A stretch of 5,049 bases of DNA from DASPKX01 sp035627835. Lineage in GTDB: Bacteria; Verrucomicrobiota; Verrucomicrobiia; Limisphaerales; SXQI01. Both the position numbers and the translations under genes were made by a program. How positions within the stretch are numbered: the first letter of the stretch is position 1; every line of letters begins with the position of its first letter. The notes beneath the pieces are model-generated. The model was not told the origin of the DNA. It saw only the letters and a list, made by a program, of their open reading frames with translations, and made no database searches. Below, in pieces: positions 1-5,049 of the stretch. The stretch covers positions 1 to 5,049 of the forward strand of contig DASPKX010000022.1 of NCBI GenBank assembly GCA_035627835.1. The letters are read 5' to 3'.

Positions 1-1977
1 TTCCTGCAGGGCGGCTGCGAATTTGAAGCTGTGCGCAGGCACCACGCGATCATCGTGGTCAGCGGTGGTGACCATCGTGGCCGGGTAGGAAGTTCCGGGC
101 TTCAGGTTATGGAGAGGGGAGTAGGCGCGGAGGGCCTTGAACTCCTCTGGGTTATCCGGTGATCCATAATCGGAGGTCCACCCCCAGCCCACCGTGAATT
201 TATGGAAGCGGAGCATGTCCATGACGCCAACTGCGGGGAGCGCTGCGCCGAAGAGGTCTGGACGTTGAGTCATTGCCGCGCCCACGAGCAAGCCGCCGTT
301 GCTGCGGCCGTGGATCGCGAGCTTCTCTGGTGATGTGTATTTGTTGGCCACCAGCCATTCGGCTGCTGCGATAAAGTCGTCGAAGACATTTTGCTTTTGG
401 AGCTTGGTTCCAGCCTTGTGCCACTCCTCGCCGTATTCACCGCCCCCACGCAGATTCGGCATCGCATAGATGCCGCCCATCTCCAACCAGACCATGACAC
501 TGGAGGAGAAGCTGGGCTTCACGGGAATGTTGAAGCCGCCATAGCCATAGAGGAGCGTTGGGTTCGTTCCGTCGAGCTTTAGCCCGCGACGGTGCGTGAT
601 GAACATCGGAACCCGTGTGCCGTCTTTGCTTTTGAAGAAGACCTGTTTCGTCTCGAACCCGCTCGGGTCGAATTTCACTTTCGGCTCAAAGAACAGCTCG
701 CTCCTTTTGGCAGCGAAATCATAGCGGTAAACACGCGCAGGCATTGTGAAGCTGGTGAACCCGTAAAACGTTTCCCGATCCTTGCGCTTGCCCGAGAAGC
801 CGCTGACCGTGCCGATTCCAGGCAGGTCCACCACGCCAGCCGGTTTGCCGGTGAGGTCGTGCAAGCGCACCTGGTTGTAAGCGTCCTTCAAGTAAACGAC
901 CACGAAGTGGTCACCAACGACGCTCACGGCTTCAATGGTGTCCTGGGTTTCGGGGATGAGATCCTTCCAGTTCTCACGCGCGGGTTTGTCGATATCGATT
1001 TCTATGATCTTCCCCCGGGGCGCTTTGAGGTCGGTGTGAAACCAGAACTTCGTGCCGTCGTTGCCGATGTAATCGTAAGCCGCATCGAACTCATTCAGCA
1101 GCTCGACCATGGGAGCGTCAGCCTTGGCGAGGCTTTTGTAGAAAACGCGCCGACGTGGGTCTGTGCCCTGTGTCACCGCGACGACGAGATACTTTCCATC
1201 CTCGCTGACGACCGGCCAGAACTTCCATTCCTTTTGGTCTGGGCGTTGATAAACCAGTTTATCCTCGGACTGAGGTTTGCCGACTTGGTGGTAGTAAAGC
1301 TTCTGGTTGTAATTGGCAGCCTGGAACTTGGTTTTCTCATCCGGCTCATCGAAGCGGCTGTAGAAAAAGCCTTTGTTATCGTGGGTCCAGGCAGCGCCGG
1401 TGAACTTCGCCCAGCGGAGTTCATCACTGAGATCCTTGGCTGTGGCTACGTCGCGAACTTTGAACTCCTGCCAATCCGATCCTGCGCGCGAAATGGCATA
1501 AGCCATCAGCTTGCCATCTTCGCTCACAGAATAAGTGCTCAGCGCGATCGTGCCGTCGGGGGAGAGTTGGTTGGGATCGAGCAACACTTGCGGCTTCCCC
1601 GTGAGAGATGGCTGGGTCAACAAAACGCTTTGGTTTTGCAGGCCAGTGTTCTTGAAAAAGAAGTAGCGACCGCTCTCCTTGGACGGGACACCGATCCGCT
1701 CATAATTCCAAATTTCGGTGAGGCGCGCCTCAATGGCTTCGCGCTCGGGAATGCTCGCGAGGTAACTTTGGGTGAGTTTATTTTGCGCTTCGATCCAGGC
1801 GCGGGTTTCTGGTGAATCGGAGTCTTCGAGCCAGCGGTACGGGTCGGCGATCTTCGTGCCGTGGTAGTCCTCAACCACCTCCGCTTTGCGCGCCTTCGGG
1901 TAAGTCACTGCAGCCTCGAGGGGGTTAGAATGAGAAAACGACAAGGCCAGTCCCAGTAGAAGTAGAAGTCGGGTCAT
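1..1977 (-). CDS. Prolyl oligopeptidase (S9A), secreted, C-terminus cut by window edge
   Basis: Serine peptidase that cleaves short peptides after proline. Translation from the ATG at 1977 is open for 659 codons to the window edge with no stop or frameshift. Residues 1-23 form a signal peptide (Arg3, then a leucine-rich core), suggesting periplasmic export. The S9 N-terminal signature with DPYRWLED at 45-52 follows, then the beta-propeller, then the alpha/beta-hydrolase domain. Active-site positions align with porcine prolyl oligopeptidase: oxyanion Tyr479 (YGYGGF), nucleophile Ser559 (GRSNGG), Trp600 of the proline pocket (WTSDYG), Asp642 and Arg644 (DHDDRVVP). The catalytic His and roughly the last 50-60 residues lie beyond the left edge, judging by the usual family length of about 700. 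The start is supported by AAGGAGA at 1992-1986, 8 bases upstream, and by the signal peptide beginning right at this Met. It lies 323 bases after the selenoprotein and has its own candidate promoter. The family assignment is firm; the substrate is inferred. Confidence 0.95.
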   Translation of the reverse strand, partial: MTRLLLLLGLALSFSHSNPLEAAVTYPKARKAEVVEDYHGTKIADPYRWLEDSDSPETRAWIEAQNKLTQSYLASIPEREAIEARLTEIWNYERIGVPSKESGRYFFFKNTGLQNQSVLLTQPSLTGKPQVLLDPNQLSPDGTIALSTYSVSEDGKLMAYAISRAGSDWQEFKVRDVATAKDLSDELRWAKFTGAAWTHDNKGFFYSRFDEPDEKTKFQAANYNQKLYYHQVGKPQSEDKLVYQRPDQKEWKFWPVVSEDGKYLVVAVTQGTDPRRRVFYKSLAKADAPMVELLNEFDAAYDYIGNDGTKFWFHTDLKAPRGKIIEIDIDKPARENWKDLIPETQDTIEAVSVVGDHFVVVYLKDAYNQVRLHDLTGKPAGVVDLPGIGTVSGFSGKRKDRETFYGFTSFTMPARVYRYDFAAKRSELFFEPKVKFDPSGFETKQVFFKSKDGTRVPMFITHRRGLKLDGTNPTLLYGYGGFNIPVKPSFSSSVMVWLEMGGIYAMPNLRGGGEYGEEWHKAGTKLQKQNVFDDFIAAAEWLVANKYTSPEKLAIHGRSNGGLLVGAAMTQRPDLFGAALPAVGVMDMLRFHKFTVGWGWTSDYGSPDNPEEFKALRAYSPLHNLKPGTSYPATMVTTADHDDRVVPAHSFKFAAALQE

Positions 1978-2001
1978 TCGTGAAATCTCCTTGCACGCCC
2001 A

Positions 2002-2031
2002 ATAATCCCGCCCGGGGCGGAGGTTTGTCAA
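2002..2031 (-). promoter_or_regulatory. Candidate sigma-70 promoter of the prolyl oligopeptidase gene
   Basis: On the minus strand, a perfect -35 box TTGACA (2031-2026) is followed after 18 bases by GATTAT (2007-2002), which matches 4 of 6 positions of the -10 consensus. Transcription would start near 1995, giving a short leader of roughly 18 bases that contains the AAGGAGA Shine-Dalgarno. The spacer contains a GC-rich dyad, CCGCC-CGG-GGCGG (2008-2020), which could be an operator or chance. The call rests on matching to consensus alone. Confidence 0.45.
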
Positions 2032-2095
2032 CTTGGTGAAGAACGCGGGCCGCCTGCGAGGAGTTGAAGCGAGTGTTCTGACAGCAGGCGCATGA

Positions 2096-2257
2096 GAAGC
2101 CGTCTCACAAACTCCCAGCAGCGTCTTGCGGGTCTTTTGGCCGGATGCTTCGTTGCTCCTCAGTCGCAGATCCATGCGGATATGCTCCTTCGTCACGCCT
2201 CGCCTCCGCCCAAAATCGACTCGCAATCCACTTGCTGGTTATTTATGAGACGACTTC
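2096..2257. repeat. 162-bp imperfect palindrome, MITE-like dispersed element (copy A, complete)
   Basis: The ends are inverted repeats: GAAGCCGTCTCACAAA at 2096-2111 against the reverse complement of 2242-2257, matching at 14 of 16 positions. Further matched blocks lie at symmetric positions: CCAGCA (2115-2120 with 2233-2238), TTGCGRGTC (2126-2134 with 2218-2226), and TTTTGGSCGGAKGC (2135-2148 with 2202-2215). At the centre a hairpin, GCAGATCC/GGATATGC with loop ATGC, spans 2166-2185. Every block shares a dyad centre near 2176, so the whole element can fold into one long hairpin. In a minus-strand transcript both mismatches of the outer arm become G-U pairs. Positions 2095-2200 recur at 4943-5049. 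No credible gene lies inside, and no clear target-site duplication was found. It sits 43 bases after the selenoprotein stop codon. It could be a non-autonomous mobile element or a structured RNA repeat. Confidence 0.7.
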
Positions 2258-2300
2258 GAGAAATCTGGTCTAACGCGGGTAATTCCAACCCGAGGTCTCC

Positions 2301-2543
2301 TCACCGCGCCAACCTTTGGCGAATTTCATGCAACACCACGTCCGGCTCGGGGAACTCCCCGGTTTCCAGCTTCGAATAAACCAACTCCCCATTTAGCCGC
2401 ACTTCAAATGCGCCGCCGCCCGAAGGAATCAGCTTTAGCGATCCAATCTTCTGCTTAAACTTAAGGAGCTTCTCCGCCAGACCGACGGCACGAGGCTCGT
2501 AGTTTCAGGCTGTGCAATATTCGATCTCGATTTCCGGCTTCAT
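2301..2543 (-). CDS. SelW/Rdx-family selenoprotein with CxxU motif (in-frame UGA = Sec13)
   Basis: Small thioredoxin-fold protein of the SelT/SelW/SelH (Rdx) family, 80 residues when the TGA at 2507-2505 is read as selenocysteine. The N-terminus is MKPEIEIEYCTAU, placing Cys10 and Sec13 at the same positions as in mammalian selenoprotein W. After the UGA the family pattern continues in the same frame: NYEPRA at 14-19, GGGAFEV near 42-48, and YSKLETGEFPEP in the C-terminal half, ending at a TGA at 2303-2301. Conservation on both sides of the UGA argues against a premature stop. A SECIS-like hairpin lies just downstream. The ATG is preceded by GAGGTG a few bases upstream and begins 14 bases after the transporter stop, suggesting cotranscription. 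Family members are thought to act as thiol redox proteins in the cytoplasm; the partner here is unknown. The Cys-containing form of this family (CxxC) is the main alternative ancestor, so a Cys-to-stop pseudogene is possible but less likely. Confidence 0.88.
2466..2498 (-). promoter_or_regulatory. Bacterial SECIS-like stem-loop downstream of the UGA
   Basis: In the minus-strand mRNA, counted from the first base after the UGA, GAGC (+7 to +10) pairs with GCUC (+36 to +39), CUC (+11 to +13) with GAG (+31 to +33), and UGCC (+15 to +18) with GGCG (+27 to +30, one U-G pair). This makes an 11-bp stem with one bulged G on the 5' side and AA bulged on the 3' side. The 8-base loop is GUCGGUCU. Its adjacent GG lies at +22/+23, within the window known for bacterial SECIS elements, and GGUCU also occurs in the E. 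coli fdhF SECIS loop. The element lies inside the coding region, as is usual in bacteria. The fold was done by eye. Confidence 0.75.
2505..2507 (-). other. UGA recoding site, selenocysteine 13 of the SelW-like protein
   Basis: The in-frame TGA codon occupies the second redox position of a CxxC/CxxU motif, where homologues carry Cys or Sec. A normal start codon and Shine-Dalgarno lie upstream, and about 67 family-like codons lie downstream. Translation would need SelB, tRNA-Sec and SelA/SelD, none of which is in the window. Confidence 0.85.
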
Positions 2544-2557
2544 AACACCTCGGGGCT

Positions 2558-4831
2558 TTAGGCCGACTTGCGCACCAGAATCTTCTCACGCGCCACCAAG
2601 TACAAGAACCCGATGATTGCCAGGAATGGAATGAGCGCGAGCAGGTCGGACCAGGGGCCGGCGTAGAACGGGTTGTGATTGACGGCCCATTCGTGGAGCG
2701 ATTTTTCAAACGTGCCGAAGCCGCCAGCCATAATGGCGATGAGAATTCCGGCAATGGCGCCGCCCGCGATGTAGCCGGAGGCTGCCAACACACCTGGGCT
2801 GCGATCGGCCTCTGCGGCGAGTTCTTCTTCGGAGACGTTTTTGTTCACCGATTCGCGACGCCGCTTTAGATCGACAAACCACCGGACCAGGCCGCCGATG
2901 AAAATAGGGGCCGAGGTTGAGAGCGGCAGATACACGCCCACAGCGAAGGCGAGGGAAGGAACGCCAGCCATTTCGAGCATGATCGCCAAGCCGACACCAA
3001 AAAGGACCAGTCCCCACGGAAGCTCGCGGTCGAGGATGCCTTTGATGATGTAGGACATCAGCACCGCCTTCGGGGCGTCGAATTTCTGCACCTCCTGGCC
3101 GTCAGGCGTTTTGGAGTAAACGCCGTTAATGCCCGGATCGACCAACCAGACGGCAGCCCCGGTGTCATCCACCAACCATTTTTGGGCTGGGGCTCCCGCG
3201 CTGCCTGGCTTGTGCCAGACCTTGTATGTCTTGGTATCAGCGCCTGCCTGGCGGCCACCGACCGTCTCGGTTGCCGTCAAAACGCTGGCATCTGTCCTCA
3301 GCCCGGGAGCGACCTGGGAGGCGGGGATGTAAACCGTTTGGGAGTCATTGAGCTTAAGAAGAATGGGCCCGAGAATCAACGAAGAGGCGAACACACCGAT
3401 CAGAAGCGCAATTTGCTGAATGCGCGGAGTGGCGCCCACGAGGAAGCCTGTTTTGAGATCTTGTGAGGTGGTGCCGCCGTTTGATGAGGCAATACAAACG
3501 ATTGCTCCGACTGAAAGGGCCGTGACGTAATAAGTGCCGCCGGTCCAACCCAAGGCGAGGAAGATCAAGCAGGTCAGCAACAAGGTGGCAACTGTCATTC
3601 CCGAGATGGGATTGGAGGAAGAGCCGATTTCGCCGGTGAGCCGGGACGAGACGGTGACAAACAAGAAGCCGAACACGATGATCAGCAGGGCTCCCAGGAT
3701 GTTCATGTGCAGCCCGGGGGCGAACATGATCATGAGGATCAAGATCAGGCAGCCGATCAGCACAAAGCTGAGGGGCAGATCGCGAGCGGTGCGAGCGAGC
3801 GAAGCCGTTGCTCCTTTCGAGCCGCCGACATCGCGCAGGCCCTCTTTCAATCCGTGCCAGATCAGCGGCAGGGATCGGAAGACGCTGATGATCCCCGCCG
3901 CAGCGACGGCGCCAGCTCCAATGTAGAGAATGTAATCTCCGCGGATCTGGGACGGGGACATATCGCGGATGAGTTTTGTTCCGGGAGCAATCGGCCCACC
4001 GGCGGCGCCGCCGAAGAAGGAGATCATGGGAATGAGCACGAGGTAGGCAAGCACGCCGCCCGCAGCCATGGTGGCGGCGATTCGCGGGCCAATGATGTAG
4101 CCAATGCCCAACAACTCGGGGGAGACTTCCACGTTGACGGAGCCGGGCTTCAGAGGCGGCCCGAAGACATGGCCTGGGGCTTCTTTCCACCCTTTGAAAG
4201 CAATGTGGATGGTCTTGTAGAGCATGCCAATGGCGAACCCGACAAAGATGGTCAAGGCGCTGGTCCCTCGAGCAGCGGCGTTGGCGGCGGCTTGTTTCCA
4301 GCTTGGCGCAGCGGCAGCCTGCGATTCCACGGAGGCGCCGGCTTTCAAGACTTCAGCGCAAGCGGTTCCTTCGGGGAATTTGAGAATGCCATGCTGCTGA
4401 ACGATCAAGGCTCGGCGCAGTGGAATCATCATCAACACACCGAGCAAGCCGCCGAGGATGCAGACGAGGGTCACTCGCCAGATATCTAGGTCGAAGCCTA
4501 GGATCATGATGGCAGGCATGGTGGCGCCCACGCCGAAGGCGAGCGATTCGCCAGCGGAGCCAGCGGTCTGCGAGACGTTATTTTCGAGGATGGTTGCGTC
4601 GCGGACGCCAATCTTCGACAGGATCTTGAAGAGGGTGATTGAGATCACGGCGACCGGAATGGAGGCGCTGACGGTTAAGCCGGTCTTGAGAACGAGGTAA
4701 AGAGAAGAGGCTCCGAAGAGCATTCCGAGCACGGTGCCGACCACGACCGCGCGAACTGTCCCTTCCGGGAGAGTGGTGGTGGTTGGTGAAATGTACGGTT
4801 CGTAGCGAGGACCAGTTAACCCGTTGGCCAT
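2558..4831 (-). CDS. OPT-family oligopeptide transporter
   Basis: Inner-membrane secondary transporter of the oligopeptide transporter (OPT) superfamily, 757 residues, likely importing short peptides or peptide-like metal chelates. About fifteen hydrophobic segments are visible, starting at residues 26-48 and 52-71. The motif ENNVSQTAGSAGES (83-96), followed by a segment with a Pro (MPAIMILG), is typical of the bacterial/archaeal OPT branch. A second conserved region, DAPKAVLM, starts at residue 585. Between them, residues 495-584 form a polar, non-membrane insert rich in Thr, Gly, Asp and Val, apparently one large loop. The last five segments run to a short basic tail (REKILVRKSA). The start at 4831 is supported by GGAGA at 4843-4839 with 7-base spacing. 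The stop TAA (2560-2558) lies 14 bases before the SelW-like start, so the two are probably cotranscribed. The peptidase further downstream fits peptide use. The family is clear; the substrate is not determinable from sequence. Confidence 0.95.
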   Translation of the reverse strand: MANGLTGPRYEPYISPTTTTLPEGTVRAVVVGTVLGMLFGASSLYLVLKTGLTVSASIPVAVISITLFKILSKIGVRDATILENNVSQTAGSAGESLAFGVGATMPAIMILGFDLDIWRVTLVCILGGLLGVLMMIPLRRALIVQQHGILKFPEGTACAEVLKAGASVESQAAAAPSWKQAAANAAARGTSALTIFVGFAIGMLYKTIHIAFKGWKEAPGHVFGPPLKPGSVNVEVSPELLGIGYIIGPRIAATMAAGGVLAYLVLIPMISFFGGAAGGPIAPGTKLIRDMSPSQIRGDYILYIGAGAVAAAGIISVFRSLPLIWHGLKEGLRDVGGSKGATASLARTARDLPLSFVLIGCLILILMIMFAPGLHMNILGALLIIVFGFLFVTVSSRLTGEIGSSSNPISGMTVATLLLTCLIFLALGWTGGTYYVTALSVGAIVCIASSNGGTTSQDLKTGFLVGATPRIQQIALLIGVFASSLILGPILLKLNDSQTVYIPASQVAPGLRTDASVLTATETVGGRQAGADTKTYKVWHKPGSAGAPAQKWLVDDTGAAVWLVDPGINGVYSKTPDGQEVQKFDAPKAVLMSYIIKGILDRELPWGLVLFGVGLAIMLEMAGVPSLAFAVGVYLPLSTSAPIFIGGLVRWFVDLKRRRESVNKNVSEEELAAEADRSPGVLAASGYIAGGAIAGILIAIMAGGFGTFEKSLHEWAVNHNPFYAGPWSDLLALIPFLAIIGFLYLVAREKILVRKSA

Positions 4832-4942
4832 GAGATGTTCTCCGTTGTGTGGCGCACGTTAGCACGAGGTTCGCGCGTCGAGCAAGGCGCCCGGCTGAGG
4901 TGAGGAGCGAGGGGCCTGCTGTGCGCGCTGGAAGCGTGTATT

Positions 4943-5049
4943 AGAAGCCGTCTCACAAATACCCAAGCAGCGTCTTGCGGGTCTTTTGGCCGGATGCTTC
5001 GTTGCTCCTCAGTCGCAGATCCATGCGGATATGCTCCTTCGTCGCGCCT
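4943..5049. repeat. Second copy of the MITE-like palindromic element (copy B, cut by window edge)
   Basis: This stretch matches 2095-2200 over its whole length with three substitutions and one single-base indel (about 96% identity), in the same orientation. It includes the left terminal arm, the central hairpin (5015-5034) and the start of the right arm; the rest lies beyond the window. Similarity to copy A stops sharply at AGAAGCC on the left, which defines the left end of the element independently. It lies about 110 bases upstream of the transporter start codon and could affect its expression; this is inference. Confidence 0.85.

Noticed and set aside
592..1815. Long plus-strand open frame of 407 codons
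   Set aside because: It is antisense to the prolyl oligopeptidase, whose minus-strand frame carries all family motifs and catalytic residues. The plus frame resembles no family.
2051..2090. Inverted repeat CGCCTGC/GCAGGCG upstream of the peptidase promoter
   Set aside because: It is a 7-bp stem with a 26-base loop, not present near copy B, with no further support.
2042..2279. AACGCGGG at 2042-2049 and 2272-2279 as a target-site duplication of the repeat
   Set aside because: The boundary set by copy B lies about 46 bases inside the left motif, so the two do not fit one insertion. An 8-base GC-rich match can be chance.
2276..2292. Small hairpin CGGGT/ACCCG just after the selenoprotein stop as a terminator
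   Set aside because: The stem is only 5 bp, the loop is 7 bases and no U-tract follows on the minus strand.
2092..2379. Plus-strand open frame of 95 codons across the repeat
   Set aside because: It runs through the palindromic element and then antisense into the selenoprotein gene. There is no Shine-Dalgarno and no family resemblance, and the second repeat copy carries an indel that breaks the frame.
2461..2793. Minus-strand open frame of 110 codons spanning the transporter end and selenoprotein start
   Set aside because: It is out of frame with both genes, and the protein has no recognisable pattern.
3707..4489. Plus-strand open frame of 260 codons, and a minus-strand open frame at 4190-3354
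   Set aside because: Both overlap the transporter in other frames. Their compositions (His/Gly/Glu-rich or Arg-rich) are typical of out-of-frame reading in GC-rich DNA.
4864..4892. Possible transporter promoter TTGCTC with a weak -10 (GCTAAC) on the minus strand
   Set aside because: Both boxes match only about half of the consensus, so no promoter is claimed.

Overview
The window reads as a bacterial chromosomal segment of moderately high GC content, and all three supportable genes lie on the minus strand. In transcription order (right to left) they are: an OPT-family oligopeptide transporter (4831-2558); a small SelW/Rdx-family selenoprotein whose reading frame crosses an in-frame UGA (2543-2301); and a secreted prolyl oligopeptidase of family S9A (from 1977, running off the left edge). 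A Sec signal peptide on the peptidase suggests a Gram-negative-type cell with a periplasm. Protein style and the dispersed repeat would fit an environmental Verrucomicrobiota- or Acidobacteriota-like bacterium, but that is only an impression. The selenoprotein implies that the genome encodes a selenocysteine machinery (selA, selB, selC, selD) outside this window.

The most notable item is the selenoprotein. Conventional gene calling breaks it at a TGA at 2507-2505. Reading through gives an 80-residue protein with a CxxU redox motif at residues 10-13, the same positions as in mammalian selenoprotein W. A bacterial SECIS-like hairpin with a GGUCU-containing loop follows the UGA at the right distance. 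The gene starts 14 bases after the transporter stop codon, so the two are probably one transcript.

The gap between the selenoprotein and the peptidase (1978-2300, 323 bases) holds a likely sigma-70 promoter and Shine-Dalgarno for the peptidase, plus a 162-base imperfect palindrome (2096-2257). The left arm, centre and start of the right arm of this palindrome recur at about 96% identity at 4943-5049, upstream of the transporter, in the same orientation. The transporter-selenoprotein pair is therefore bracketed by direct copies of a dispersed hairpin/MITE-like repeat.

Functionally, the transporter and the proline-specific peptidase fit uptake and breakdown of short peptides. The role of the SelW-like protein is unknown; a thiol/selenol redox function is inferred from the family. 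The rest of the upstream region (4832-4942) shows only the transporter's Shine-Dalgarno and no convincing promoter.
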